Source: Orobanche coerulescens (lineage: Eukaryota; Streptophyta; Magnoliopsida; Lamiales; Orobanchaceae). Taken from it: a stretch of DNA of 64,000 bases. The notes beneath the pieces were generated by a model that was given only the letters and a program-made list of their open reading frames with translations, was not told where the DNA came from and did no database searches. Shown piece by piece: positions 9,780 through 22,700 of this stretch. The stretch spans positions 119,283,501 through 119,347,500 of the forward strand of contig CM065804.1 in NCBI GenBank assembly GCA_033398695.1, written 5' to 3'. Both the position numbers and the translations under genes were made by a program. Each line of letters begins with the position of its first letter. The first letter of the stretch is position 1.

Positions 9780-11221
9780 TGATAGGTGGTAATTTTACCA
9801 CATTTTTTCTAGGATTTTATACTAGGTTTTTATCTCGTTTCGTGATTAATGTGCTCGTATTTGGCTTATTTATGATTAGTCGAGCCGTATTACGCGTTTG
9901 GGGTGGTTTTAGTGTGTTTGCAGGTTTTTAGAGCCAAAAGGACCCAAAACGAGACAAAGGACCAAGAGTCGAGTCAAACGGACGGAAGAAACGAATTTTT
10001 GCAAAAGTCAGACCACCTATCGGGCCAGCCTATCGGCCGATAGGTGCGTCCGATAGGCTGCTCCGCGGGTTCTCGAGTTTTGACAGATTGTGACTCTTTT
10101 GGATAGATTTTGTTTCCTAGATTAGTTCTAATCGGGAGTTTAACTCCCATAGGCTATATACACCTCCTTCTAGACCTAGTTTAGGATCTTTGATCATCTT
10201 TTATCATCTTTAGCACACTTTTACGATTTTTTTGCAATTTTAAATCCTTTGATACGAGAACTTTTTGCAAGGCAGCAATTATTATTGTTTTTCTACTTTT
10301 TCGGAGATTGAAGACTCAGAGTTCATCCGGAAGGGTTGTAATCTCTCTTTTCATATTAATAATATGTATTCTCCATCTATTTCTTGTTTAATTTCAATTA
10401 TGTCTAGCTAAATCCATTGATTGATTCTACGGTTAGTAATTTTAATTGATGTTCACATGATGTCCCTTTGATTACCTTTTTACCTTTCATCCTAGGCTTG
10501 TGATCAAGATGTGTTAAATCTCATGCTAGATTAAAGGGCCCTTAATCGATGCATGTTAGCTAATTAATTTTGCCCGGAAGGGTTAATTAATTAGTGGAAA
10601 TACTTGTTGCACAATATGATTTGATCTTAAGACTTGAGTAGAGTAAGATAAATCATAGATAAATAAGTTGACGCTTTTTAAGTGATTTAAATTCTTTGAG
10701 CCTTGCGGGAAAAGGGTTTAAATTAACTATCTTTCTAGGTTGCCTTGATCGGAATTCTAGATCGGCTGAGTGATTATTTCTAGGATTGAATTAAAATTTG
10801 GGGAAAAGGAATCAAGTGAATGGATTGTGTGAACTCAATTAGACGATACTACCCTAGGATCAATTAGCTTTCAACTTGTGATTTTATCTTGTTAATTTGC
10901 TTTATTTGCTTGATTTAGATAATTCACTTTATTTTGCTCTCTTTGCATAATACTTGGAATTCTTATTTTATTGTTCTAGATTTTTTTATTTTTAGGATTA
11001 ATTGTTATTTAATTTTTATTTTTCAATTTTTGAAGTTAGATAATTAGAAACAAACCAAATTTTCGGATTCCTAAATAGCAGTCAAATTTTGAGTAGAGTT
11101 ACTTCCTTTATTTTCGACATATCAATTCCCTTGGGTTCGACACCTTGGAAATACTTCGAGGTTTTACAAATTTTAAAATTGATCGGATTTGAAAACCATA
11201 CTACGCGAATTTTAGCGATCA
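9780..11221 (+). repeat. A1 3' LTR (complete, 1,442 bp)
   Basis: It starts TGATAGGTGG and ends GCGATCA. Palindrome cluster at 10016-10057, with the perfect 16-mer at 10029-10044; TATA at 10155-10160. Differences from the 5' LTR are few and scattered. Confidence 0.95.
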
Positions 11222-11832
11222 ACCGACGGGTCCTCTGAGGGTTCCATAGCCTCTGGTGTGGTTCCACGGTATTCATATATGTATTGATGTGATGCTATGA
11301 GATTTAGTTATTCCGGAATACTAGTCTTGAATTGATAAATTGACGGTTACATTTACTTTATTGTCGAGGAGTATTGTGTTTCATACTTGATATACTTGCA
11401 CTAGCTATTCGACGGCTAACCCCTTTAGGGGGGAAATACTTTTTATGTATTTCAGGTTCGAGGAGAGCGGATAGGCAGGTATCGGGTCGGCATGAAGATG
11501 ATGGGCAAGCGTGATAATGTGTTTTATCTCTAGTTATGTATTGTGTTCCTCCATTCAGTGTTGTTATACTGGAATGGTTATTGAATACTCGAGTATTGTT
11601 CGTTTTCCATCTTCCTTGATGTTCCGGCCTGTGTTGCCGAGTTTTTGATTTTGTACTGTGATGTATTTGGATACATTGGACATGGTTTGAATACCCTTTG
11701 TATCGTCTTTCATTTCATTGTATTTAGACCTTCTCGGTCAAGTTTTGTAGTTCCGCGTATGATTAGCCTTGTGGGTCCCTCGGTGGGGTTCACGGCGCTG
11801 TAATATACCCTGAATAACTTGGGGGTGTTACA
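11222..11832 (+). repeat. LTR remnant P (3' part), target of A1
   Basis: It ends in GGGGGTGTTACA, the usual LTR end of the Ty3 elements here. A hairpin GTGGGTCCC/GGGGTTCAC lies at 11771-11793, just before CGCTGTAAT. The left edge is the A1 insertion point within a GTCCGACGGG-like module. No coding potential. It abuts the interior of the Q1 LTR directly, so one of the two is truncated. Confidence 0.65.
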
Positions 11833-12957
11833 GCATGTGGCCTCCGGGGGCTGATACTAATGGGTATGGCCACTGAAGTGGACTTGGGTGCGTGTGTTGA
11901 TATTCTTCCACCTGGGGACGGTTCGACGGGACCTCTGGGGGCCGATACTAATGGGTACGGCCGCAGAAGTGGTTTCCCACCTGGGGACGATCCGACGGGG
12001 CCTCTGGGGGCCGATACTAATGGGTACGGCCACTGGTTACCAAGTGTGGGTTCTGTGATATTGATGTTGATGTTTTGATGATTAATTATGATATGTCTGG
12101 AGTATCACAATGCTTTACGCTCGGGGTCGAGATACATTATATATGGAGTCTTGGTGTTTGGCTAGAATGGCATAAGAATAACGTGTTATGTGTAATGTGT
12201 CCTTGTAAGTGAATTGCAGTGGATGATCGGGTCGTAGGCCCTGTGTTTTGTGACCGAAGTCGGGCCGTGGACCCCGTGTTTTGTTAACGGATTTGTATTT
12301 TGGAAAATGAACTTTAAAGCTGACCCTAAATGGCTTTCGAGGAATTAAGAACTTTTCAATTTCTAATGTTTTCAAAACTCCCAAGATTTGGAAATGTTTT
12401 CAAAGTGCTTACTTGCTTCGTTTCTACTTTCAAGACTTGAACTATTTTTAACTAAATATATCTCGGGAAGTCTTTAGTTGTATTCTCGGAATGTGTTTTG
12501 TATGCCTCGTTTTTGCACTCTATACTTGCACTAGCGAAACAGTGGAGTTTTGCTAACCCCCGAGTAATCGGGGGGTGGATATCTGTATTGTGTCCAGGTA
12601 CATGCAGGTTTTCGGGAGCAAGACACATGATCGGTAAGAGGGATGATGAAAGACGAATGATACTAATCACATGAAGGCCAGTTTTGGGTTAAGTTAGTCG
12701 AAGTCCATTGTAATGTCTTTTCCGCTGTCTTATTGTTCGTTGTTGCAAGTATTTTACCCTTGCATGGGTATGAGTCTGGATGAGTTTATGTCTTTTGATT
12801 TGTAAGTCAGTGACGAAAGACCAAATCGGTCTATTGGTTCGTTATTTTGATTCATCGGTATGTAATGAAATGTGTTGTTTTGATGTCTAGCCTGGTGGAT
12901 CCTCACGGAGAGGGTCTGCGGCGTGTAATATTCCCGGTTTGATCTGGGGGTGTTACA
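11833..12957 (+). repeat. Q1 5' LTR, 3' part only
   Basis: It is colinear and nearly identical with 17387-18518 and ends TGTTACA. It includes three spaced copies of the GATACTAATGGGTA minisatellite unit (11852, about 11941, about 12011). The first ~1.75 kb of the LTR is missing. Confidence 0.85.
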
Positions 12958-12961
12958 TTTA

Positions 12962-12973
12962 TGGTATCGGAGC
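12962..12973 (+). other. Primer binding site of Q1 (initiator Met type)
   Basis: TGGTATCGGAGC lies four bases after the LTR end. It differs from the standard TGGTATCAGAGC at one base. The related element Q2 has the same variant. Confidence 0.8.
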
Positions 12974-14296
12974 TTAGGTTGAGGAAACCTTGGCTGTCGG
13001 GTCGAGTTATGTGTTGTTGAGTCTTGTATTGTCAGATGTTGTCTGACTGAGTCGTGTCGCGATGCGTCGTTTGGAATGTCGGACGTGATTAATATCAGGG
13101 TGCAGCCATCATCTTCGTGCGACCTGGGGATGTAAGTCTCCCTTCTTTGTGTTTGTGCCTCGTCTGATGCGAGTTACAGGTATGATCATGAGTTAATTGA
13201 CGGAATCCTCTTATGGACTTTGATTTCGTGATATGTGGTTATTTGACTCTCATATTTCGTTCATATGAGGAGTAGTGTTGCTGGATTGTGCATGTTGGAC
13301 TGTATTTCTTTTATCCGTTGCGTGACTTCTTTTGTAATGGCTTTCGGTATTTTACCGACTGAATTTTATTTCGAAAATCGATTCCCTTAACAGAGTTTTT
13401 GGCATTGTGGCCTTGATCGTTTTGGCGAAATTATTATGACGGTATTTAGTATTTTGTAAATGGCTTTTGTGAGTTTTTAAAGTATTACCGTCATCGGCTT
13501 TTTGGCGTTTTTGTAAATGTTTTTCTTGCCTGGTGGGTTCCGGCGTGGGACCCACGGCGCTATAATGTTCCGTGTAATTACCTGAAATTTTTGGGGCGTT
13601 CTAGCCCATTGAATTATCTTTGAAAACCTTGAGTATCTTAGAAAATAAATTTCGAGACGTACTTTTTAAATGAATTATTTTCTCGTGGTACATCCAAGGT
13701 GCCACAATATGTTTCAAAATTCTTCTACCTCGAGGACCAAAATGTTTTGAGATATTTTCAATGTTTTAGAAACACTTTTACTTAGACCCGAGGGTCGAAT
13801 ATTTCTGAAAGTTTTTCACTAAAAGGAAAATGTCCTCATTTTTGTTCAAACGCAAGGTGGTTTTCAAAGTCTCGACAATGATGTTGTTCAACTTTTTGTA
13901 AAGTGATACTAAAGATCAACTGGTGTTTCCAAACTGTTTTCAAAAGGTGGTTTCATTTTTAGAGCCCATCATTTCCTGCTTGTGGTCGGAGAAGGTGTGT
14001 ATGATGTTGGTATTGTCGTTAGGATGCTAGCCCTCCGAACTGTGATTGAATTGGTGGCGTGAGAGTTGAGTCGTCGCCACGCATTTGTTACGTTAGCCCT
14101 CTGTGAGAGGTGTGATGTTAATCCTTAATGTTGTCGTTTCGTAGCAAATTGCGTGCTATCGCACCTGTGCGAACTGTTAGAGCTTGGGTTTATATGATTC
14201 TGTACATTTGTGATTTTAGTATGTGTTGATAAGTTATGCCAAATTGGCATCTCTGGTTTGTTGCTTTGTGATGTTACGTCCCATTGTATATAGCAT
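12974..14296 (+). other. Q1 leader, non-coding, with an LTR-like segment
   Basis: No credible ORF. About 13020-13150 matches the Q2 leader (42870-43030, opposite strand). The stretch 13340-13603 resembles the end of the L-type LTR: a hairpin GTGGGTTCC/GGGACCCAC at 13533-13555 is followed by CGCTATAATG. It is either an old LTR fragment or shared ancestry between leader and LTR. Confidence 0.5.
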
Positions 14297-14500
14297 TTGT
14301 ATATTCAGTATGCCAAACTGGGGTGTTTCAATCGTGGTGTGCCGGGGGCATGCACGTACCAATTGTCCTTCTCGTCAGTAACGCATTTCAAGTGTGGACC
14401 CGAGAGACACAGGATCCAGTTTTGTGAGTTGGGTTCCGAGTCTTTCGGGTCACGAACTTTAGTACAGATATCAGGATTGGCTCTAAGAGGCCCATGGGAA
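14297..14500 (+). pseudogene. gag: Q1 gag remnant (nucleocapsid)
   Basis: DNA around 14330-14480 aligns with the zinc-knuckle end of the Q2 gag (41100-41230, minus strand). The remnant reads HFKCGPERHRIQFC where Q2 has CYKCGLEGHWVQFC; the first Cys is lost, so the knuckle is not functional. The upstream capsid part is not recognisable. Confidence 0.6.
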
Positions 14501-15600
14501 ATGTTTCCGTCGACTGCTTTTGTGTTGTTGCCTTGTTTCCGTTAATGTGAGTTGCGGGGACGACCTTCTTTTATAAGAGGTCGAAGGTAATACCCGTATT
14601 GTTTTTGGACTTCTGCATTTCCTCTTTCTTGGGTCTATCGACTCGCTCATGTTCGTTGATACCTTCTGAACTTGTTCTGTATTTCAGTTTCATCATTCGA
14701 GCGAGCTGTGATCTTGTTTTGGGTCGATCTGGTTATCGCTGTGACTTTTTCGAGTTCAGTTCGATTCTTGTGAACCTTGTTCGGAAGTAACATCTTTTGG
14801 TTCTACTAGTTCTTTTATTCGAAGTGGATCAGATTTTGAACTTCTGTATTTTCGACTATATCGACTCGTTTATGTTCGTTGACATTTTCTGAGCTTGTCC
14901 TGCCCCTTGCTTTTGTTGATCGAACGAGTGTGGTATTGTTTCGGAATAACTCGTTTGTCGTGGTGACTTTTCAATTGCTATTCCCTTCCCTGTGAATCTT
15001 ATGTGAATGCACATCTTGTTGTTTTCACCGGATCATATATTGTCTCGAGTCGAGATGTGAACCTTGGATTTGTTGTTTGAATTTTATTGTTCTTCGTGAT
15101 TCGAACATGATTGTTCGATTTTTGTTGTCTCGATCATTGTGGTTCGATCGTTTGATTGTTTGGTTTTGTTGATCTCGTTTCGTGAATATTGAACAATAAG
15201 ACTCCTTCGTAATTTCCTTAAGTTCGGGAAATTAGTCTCGTTTTCGATCTTCCAACCCTTGGGTGGTGGAATTCCGTATTTGTTCAGCAATTGACTCGCA
15301 TTTTGATCGATGTACCGTTGGGTTGGTCAATCGTATTGATTTTCGTTCATTGTGTTTTGTGGTTGTTTGGATAATCGACTTGATTGTATTATGTGTTTGA
15401 TGACACTTGTCACTTGTTGGTTTTATTATGCCTCTACCGGTGGCGTTGTGTTGGTCGTCGTGGAGCGTGTTTTCACACCGTATACCCTTTGCGTTGCTTG
15501 TAATGTTTCGCTGTTGGACGCGATTTTTTTCGGTTCTTGTGTATCTCGTTGAGTTTACCTGGAGGAATATTGCTTCTCCCTACTTGGTTTAAGTTTCGGG
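14501..15600 (+). other. Q1 3' region, non-coding, with a tandem duplication
   Basis: Two related units of about 240 bp begin near 14598 and 14838; both contain ACTTCTG, TCGACTCG and TTATGTTCGTTGA-like words. The region matches the Q2 segment 40310-41090 on the other strand. There is no pol sequence between gag and the polypurine tract. Confidence 0.55.
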
Positions 15601-15627
15601 ACGAAACTTCTTTTAAGGAGGGTATAA
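15601..15627 (+). other. Polypurine tract region of Q1
   Basis: ACGAAACTTCTTTTAAGGAG followed by GGTATAA precedes the LTR start. The GGGACGAAACTTC context is typical of chromovirus-like plant Ty3 elements at the end of the internal region. Confidence 0.7.
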
Positions 15628-18518
15628 TGTAATATCCGCCATTTCGGATTTCGGTAATTTTCTTTTTCCGGCGGAGGTCCGTTTCGACGACTCTCTTGGG
15701 ACCGTTTCATTATTCTGAGAATGATTAATTCTACACTTTTTGTCATCCGAGTTCGTTTCGGTATTGTTTTGTTGAGTTCCGTGTTTCTTAACGACTTTTC
15801 CGCACTCGAGTTCGATTCTCGTGAATTTCGTTCGAAATTACTGTTTCGAGTTTCCCGTAAGTCCATTTAACTTTGTCAGATGTGTTTTGAACTTCGGTTT
15901 GGTTATTCGATCCCGTATCGTGATTTTCGGACGTTTTGGGCCGTTTTCGTAATTTCCCAAAGTTTGGGGTAATTACTTCGATTGTCGAATTTCGAGCCTT
16001 CGGGTGGTCGGAATCGTGTGTTCTCTTATCTCTTAGATTCGTCTTTGCGAGTACTTCGTAACCATATCTTCGATTCGTATTCAGGTTCGGGTTTCGGGGT
16101 CGTTCGGATCGTCGTTGTGGTTCTTCATTTTGTGCCTGGAGGCTTGGCGGACACAGGCGAAGCAGCCTTGCCAGCGCCGTGCCGGGTCGGCCAGGGGGCA
16201 TCTGCCGAGGCACGGCCGAGACACACGGCCAGTGCGGGCGATTCTTTGCGCCGTGTCCGGCAGGCGTATAAATATGGCCGAGCAGTCGTATTTTTTCACT
16301 CGTTTCATTTCCTATCCTTCCTGTCCGCAGCTGGAGTCTTTGGGAAGTCGAAGACATGTTGTTATACTATCAATACATGAAGTTTTGGAGTTCATATCAT
16401 CGATTTATCATCACGTAACATCCTTCAATCCAGCGAATCAAGGCAAGTTTTCTTAAAATCTAGTTTTGGGTATTTTGTTCGATTTGTCCGTTTAATCCGT
16501 TTTAACTCAGAATATTGATGGATTTATGATTGTTAAACAATATTATGTCGAATTCTTTCTGTCCCACGGTTGAATCGCCGAGGATTCGTCATTTTATTGA
16601 GTATCTTATCGACGCCTTGAAGGTGTTCGATAAAATGTCGCAAAGAAGATTCGAGCATTCTACGATTATTCTTCCTCGTTCGTTCGTTAATCTACTGATG
16701 GTATGATGTTAGGGTCAGATTTCTCGCAAAGAACTCGAGTCGGAACCCTTCCGTTCGTCGTTTTCTTCAAGCTTTTCGATCGTGGGTGTATTCATTGTCT
16801 TCGCCGGAGAATCGTAGGTGTTCGAGGTGTCCCGACTGAGCCGTGATTGTAGGAGTGTCCGGTATCGATTATCAAGGCAAGTATCTTGCCCATACATTAC
16901 ATGTTTTGTGGATATAATGGTTGCTAAGTGTCGATATGTGCTAAATAAATATCTATAACCATTTTTCAAAAGAATCGGCATATTTACCATCATGGTTTTC
17001 GTAAAGGTGAACTGTGTGTGTCGGGAATTAATATGCTTAGTTGGATATGTGTGCTAGTGACGAGTATAGGATCACCTTACTTTCGTGTGATGTCATTATG
17101 TATGATTATGGCGTCGGTAAATGTAAAGTGTAATTTTCTTGTGAAATTATGTGCTTGGAGTCACGTGGTTATGGATGAATATGTGAGTTTGTGTGATATT
17201 GGTTGTGTCGTTCGGTGCTGTTGAGATCTTGTGCTCCCTTGTGAATTGATATAGTTCTGGGTCATGAGTACGTGTTGGATAATGTGGTCATTCTAGCAAG
17301 GTACCTCGACTATATATATTTTGTGTGTTTGACCTTTGAGAGTTGTGGTTTTATAATCAGTGAGTTATTACTCTTCCACCTGGGGATGGCATGTGGCCTC
17401 TGGGGGCCGATACTAATGGGTACGTCCACGGAAGTGGACTTGGGTGCGTGTGTTGATGTTCTTCCACCTGGGGACGGTTCGACGGGACCTCTGGGGGCCG
17501 ATACTAATGGGTACGGCCGCGGAAGTGGTTTCCCACCTGGGGACGGTCCGACGGGGCCTCTGGGGGCCGATACTAATGGGTACGACCACGGGTTACCAAG
17601 TGTGGTTTATGTGATATTGATGTTGATGTTTTTATGATTAATTGTGATATGTACGGAGTATCACAATGCTTTACGCTCGGGGTTGAGATACATTATATAT
17701 CGAGTCTTGGTGTTTGGCTAGAATGGCATAAGAATAACGTGTTATGTGTAATGTGTCCTTGTAAGTGAATTGCAGTGGATGATCGGGTCGTAGGCCCTGT
17801 GTTTTGTGACCAAAATGGTCGGGCTATGGACCCCGTGTTTTGTTAACGGATTTGTATTTTGGAAAATGAACTTTGGAGCTGTGACCCTAAATGGCTTTCG
17901 AGGAATTAAGAACTTTTCAATTTCTAATGTTTTCAAAACTCCCGAGATTTGGAAATGTTTTCAAAGTGCTTACTTGCTTCGTTTCTACTTTCAAAACTTG
18001 AACTATTTTTAACTAAATATATCTCGGGAAGTCTTTCGTTGTATTCTCGGAATGTGTTGTGTATGGCTCGTTTTTGCACTTTATACTTGCACTAGCGAAA
18101 CAGTGGAGTTTTGCTAACCCCCGAGTAATCAGGGGGTGGATATCTGTATTGTGTCCAGGTACATGCAGGTTTTCGGGAGCAAGACACAGGATCGGTACGA
18201 GGGATGATGAAAGACGAATGATACTAATCACACGAAGGCCAGTTTTGGGTTAAGTTAGTCGAAGTCCATTGTAATGTCTTCTCCGTTGTCTTATTGTTCG
18301 TTGTTGCAAGTATTTTACCCTTACGTGGGTATGAGTATGGATGAGTTTATGTATTTTGATTTGTAAGTCAATGACGAAAGACCAAATCGATCTATTGGTT
18401 CGTTATTTTGATTCATCGGTATGTAATGAAATGTGTTGTTTTGATGTCTAGCCTGGTGGATCCTCACGGAGAGGGTCTGCGGCGTGTAATATTCCCGATT
18501 TGATCTGGGGGTGTAACA
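15628..18518 (+). repeat. Q1 3' LTR (2,891 bp)
   Basis: It starts TGTAATATCC and ends GTGTAACA against satellite DNA. A GC-rich stretch (16130-16262) with one CGGCCG precedes a TATA box at 16267-16274. A minisatellite lies at about 17378-17590. A splice-like TCCAG followed by GTACATGCAGG occurs near 18158. No gene: the ORFs across 15788-16380 overlap on both strands and follow the GC-rich promoter. Confidence 0.82.
17378..17590 (+). repeat. Minisatellite in the Q1 LTR
   Basis: Three units share CCACCTGGGGA, a CGACGGG core, CCTCTGGGGGCC and GATACTAATGGGTA; the latter starts at about 17408, 17499 and 17568 (spacing 91 and 69). Versions of the CGACGGG core also occur in the LTRs of Q2 (44187, 44268) and L (37765, 37838). 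Confidence 0.75.
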
Positions 18519-18582
18519 ATCCGAACCTGAATCGGAGCTGATATGGCTGGAACTTGGTTTTCGAATAATTCTCATAAGGGGT
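18519..18582 (+). repeat. Satellite array, left fragment
   Basis: Part of one monomer (ATCGGAGCTGATATGGCTGG) lies between the Q1 LTR and the solo LTR. It continues at 19716. The Q1 LTR ends directly in this monomer, so Q1 probably inserted into the satellite. Confidence 0.85.
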
Positions 18583-19715
18583 TGTTGTATCGAGATTTAT
18601 TCACCTCAACAGGCAATCGACTACAAGGCCGAGCGACCGAGTCCACAACCAATCAAGCTATGGCGAACTCGCCTAAGCGAAGATACCAGACCACCTTCAG
18701 GTATCTAGCGATCGACTCCCAAGGTGATCGCCCTTTGGCACCTAGCGATCGACTCTGGTTCCCAGCTAAAGACGGCCGTCCTACGCCCCGAACAGAGATG
18801 ATCGTCCATCAAAGTCTACGAAGACTGGATCTCAAAACAGCACCCATGTGCAGATTCGAGACAAGATCCGCATTTTATGGATCATTGACCACCAACAACT
18901 GTCTCTGACAAGGGCGGCTTTACCTACCGACAAGCCCGTCGAAAGGCACAAGGTGGGACCGCCCGTGACAGCGACTGAGACGCGTGCAGGCTTCTCATTG
19001 GACCGCACAGCTGACTGTCAGCAAGTCCTGCAGGTTTTAAGGAGACAAGCCCATGTGCTAAAAGACGATCGCCCGCTTATAATAATACAGAAAAGGCAAT
19101 CGCCCAGCAGATCCAAGTCCTATAAATAGAGAACCTCCTTCTACTGGAAAAAGGTTTCGCGTTCAGTTCCCAATTGGTTCACATACATTCCGAATTCATT
19201 CACGGAATTACATATGAACTTACATACTTCCAAGCTCCCAGCTCCTCTCCCGAATCTACCTCAGGATTTCTCTCTCAGCACCTCTCAACCAGAAGACGGT
19301 CGGCAGAGGCAAGAAGTCTCCACAGTGTAGATTCAAAGAGACTCACAAGTCCAGGAGGTCAAGCATACAGCTAATACACGCCGTGAGAGACTGTCGATAT
19401 CTCACCGCCGTCACAGCTCATCTACGTTGTTACAAGAACTCACAGAGCATCATCTGGTTCTTCCGGCAATCTACACGCTCACTAGCTAAGATAACAAGAA
19501 TCTTTACACTCATTGTAATTGTATTCTTACATTAATACTTGTATCCCCAAATATTTGTATTAATAATATCTCGCGAGAGCATTCAAGCCGGGGACTAACA
19601 ACCCCGACAATTCTTGTGTTATTTACTTTTCCCACGGAAGTGTTCTCGCATTTGTTTGCTATCCATCCATTCCAGCAATATCTATCTCCGGATAATATTT
19701 TGGGGTAGCAACAGG
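18583..19715 (+). mobile_element. Solo LTR (1,133 bp) inside the satellite
   Basis: It starts TGTTG, ends CAACA and is flanked by the 5-bp duplication GGGGT (18578-18582 and 19716-19720), with the satellite monomer continuing across. A TATA box TATAAATA lies at 19121-19128. Upstream are three CGATCG sites (18709, 18746, 19067) and several half sites. No internal region or primer site is present, so it is the product of LTR-LTR recombination. Family not identified; the short ORFs inside are not convincing. Confidence 0.92.
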
Positions 19716-22700
19716 GGTAATACACGAGTTATGGATGAAAATCGAGGTGGCCCATTTTTGGATATTTTTCATAATTTGTCCCTATGGATTTATAAAATTA
19801 AATCCGCGTTTATTTGGGGTCATGTGAAGCCAAATCGAAGCTGATACGGCTAGAACTCGGTTTTTAGATAGTTCTCACATTGAGTAGTACACAGGTTATG
19901 GAGGAAAATTTAGATGGCCCGTTTTTTGGATATTTTTTCATAATTTATCCTTGTGGATTTATAAAATTAAATATGCGTTTATTTGGGTTCATCCGGACCC
20001 AAATCAGAGCTAATATGGCCGGAACTGGGTTTTCGGATAATTCTCACACGGTAGTACACGAGTTATGGAGGAAAATCGAGGTGGCCCATTTTTGGGTATT
20101 TTTTCATAATTTGTCCCTATGGATGTATAAGATCGAATACGTGTTTATTCAAGGTCATCCGGAGCGGAATCGGAGCTGATATGGTTGGAACTCAGTTTTC
20201 GGATAATTCTCATAGAGGATAGTACACGGGTTATGGAGGAAAATTAAGGTGGCCCATTTTTGGATATTTTTTTATAATTTGGCCCTATGGATTTATAAAA
20301 TTGAATACGCATTTATTTGGGTTCATCCGGACCTAAATCGGAGCTGATACGGCTGAACTCGATTTTCGGATAATTCTCATAGGGGGTAGTACACGAGTTA
20401 TGGAGGAAAATCGAGGTGGCCCATTTTTGGATTTTTTTCATAATTTGTCCCTATGGATTTATAAAATTAAATCCGCGTTTATTTGGGGGTTTTAGATTAT
20501 TCTCATATTGGGTAGTACACAGGTTATGGAGTAAAAATTAGGCGGCCCATTTTTTTGTATATTTTTTCATAATTTGTCCTTGTGGGTTTATAAAATTGAA
20601 TACGCGTTTATTTGGGTTCATCCAGACCCGAAGCGGAGCTGATACGGTTGGAACTCAATTTTCGGATAATTCTCATAGAGGATAGTACACGGGTTATGGA
20701 GGAAAAATAAGATGGCCCGTTTTTTGGATATCTTTTCATAATTTGTCCCTAAGGATACGCGTTTATTTGGGTTCATCCGGACCTGAATCGGAGCTGATAC
20801 GGCTGGAACTCAGTTTTCGAATAATTCTCATAGGGGATAGTACACGAGTTATGGAGAAATATTGAGGTGGCCCATTTTTAGATATTTTTCATAATTTGTC
20901 CCTATGGATTTATACAATTAAATCCGCGTTTATTTGGGGTCATGTGAAGCAAAATCGAAGCTGATACGGCTAGAACTCGGTTTTAGATAATTCTCATATT
21001 GAGTAGTACACAGGTTATGGAGGAAAATATAGGCGGCCCGTTTTTTGGATATTTTTCATAATTTCTCATTGTGGATTTATAAAATTGAATACGCGTTTAT
21101 TTGGGTTCATCCGGACCCGAATCAGAGCTGATATGGCCGGAACTGGGTTTTCGGATAATTCTCACAGGGTAGCATACGAGTTATGGAGGAAAATCGAGGT
21201 GGCCCATTTTTGGGTATTTTTCAATAATTTGTCCCTATGGGTTTTTAAGATCGAATACATGTTTATTTGAGGTCATCTGAAGCCGAATCGGAGCTGATAT
21301 GGTTGGAACTCAGTTTTCGGATAATTCTTATAGAGGATAGTACACGGGTTATGGAGTAAAATTAAGGCGGCCCATTTTCGGATATTTTTTCATAATTTGT
21401 CCCTATGGATTTTTAAAATTGAATACGCGTTTATTTGGGTTCATCCGGACCTGAATCGGAGCTGATACGGCTGAACTCGGTTTTTGGATAATTCTCATAA
21501 GGGGTAGTAAACGAGTTATGGAGGAAAATCTAGGTGGCTCATTTTTGGATATTTTTTTCATAATTTGTCCCTATGGATTTATAAAATTATATTCGCATTT
21601 ATTTGGGGTCATCTGGAGCCAAATCGAAGCTGATATGGCTAGAACTCAGTTTTTAGATAATTCTCATATTGGGTAGTACACAGGTTATGGAGGAAAATTT
21701 AGGTGGCCCATTTTTTGGATATATTTTCATAATTTGTCCTTGTGGATTTATAAAATTGAATACGCGTTTATTTGGGTTCATCCGGACCCGAATCGGAGTT
21801 GATATGGCCGGAACTAGGTTTTCGGATAATTCTCCCAAGGTAGTACACGAGTTATGGAGAAAATCGAGGTGACCCATTTTTGGGTATTTTTTTCATAATT
21901 TGTCCCTATGGATTTATAAGATTGAATACGTGTTTATTTGAAGTCATCCGGAGCCGAATCGGAGCTGATATGGATGGAACTCAATTTTCGGATAATTCTC
22001 ATAGAGGGTAGTACACGGGTTATGGAGGAAAATCGAGGCGGCCCATTTTTTGGATATTTTTTCATAATTTGTCCCTATGGATTTATAAAATTGAATACGC
22101 ATTTATTTGGATTCATGCGGACCTGAATCGGAGTTGATACAGCCGGAACTCGATTTTCGGATAATTCTCATAGGGGGTAGGACACGAGTTATGGAGGAAA
22201 GTTGAGGTGGCTCATTTTTGGATAGTTTTTCATAATTTGTCTCTATGGATTTATAAAATTAAATCCGTGTTTATTTGGGGTCATCTAAAGCCAAATCGAA
22301 GATGATGCGGCTAGAACTCGATTTTTAGATAATTCTCATATTGGGTAGTACACAGGTTTTGGAGGAAAATTTAGGTGGCCCGTTTTTTGGATATATTTTC
22401 ATAATTTGTCCTTGTGGATTTATAAAATTGAATACGCGTTTATTTGGGTTCATCCGGACCCAAATCGGAGCTGATATGGTCGGAACTGGGTTTTCGGATA
22501 ATTCTCATAGGGGTAGTACACAAGTTATGGTGGAAAATCGAGGTGGCCTATTTTTGGGTATTTTTTCGTAATTTGTCCCTATGGATTTATAAGATTGAAT
22601 ACGTGTTTATTTGAAGTCATCCGGAGCCGAATCGGAGCTGATATGGTTGGAACTCAGTTTTCGGATAATTCTCATAGAGGGTAGTACACGGGTTATGGAG

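Larger units (their letters stand above)
1..11221 (+). mobile_element. Athila-type Ty3/gypsy retrotransposon A1 (left end outside window)
   Basis: Both LTRs, a tRNA-Asp-like primer site, a gag-pro-RT-RNaseH-integrase region, an env-like remnant and a polypurine tract are present in order. The 5' LTR lacks its first 137 bases, which lie left of the window. By eye the shared LTR parts differ at about 8 substitutions in 1,305 bases plus one 10-bp tandem copy, so the insertion is young. The right flank begins ACCGA, the expected 5-bp target duplication, but the left copy cannot be seen. The Athila lineage is inferred from the RT and integrase sequences, the primer site and the ORF behind integrase. 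Confidence 0.93.

Noticed and set aside
15788..16380. Overlapping ORFs on both strands (up to 189 codons) in the Q1 LTR
   Set aside because: They lie across the GC-rich promoter stretch and TATA of an LTR and have no domain. Length follows from base composition.
18543..18908. 121-codon ORF in the solo LTR
   Set aside because: It begins in the satellite and crosses the insertion border, so it cannot be an old gene.
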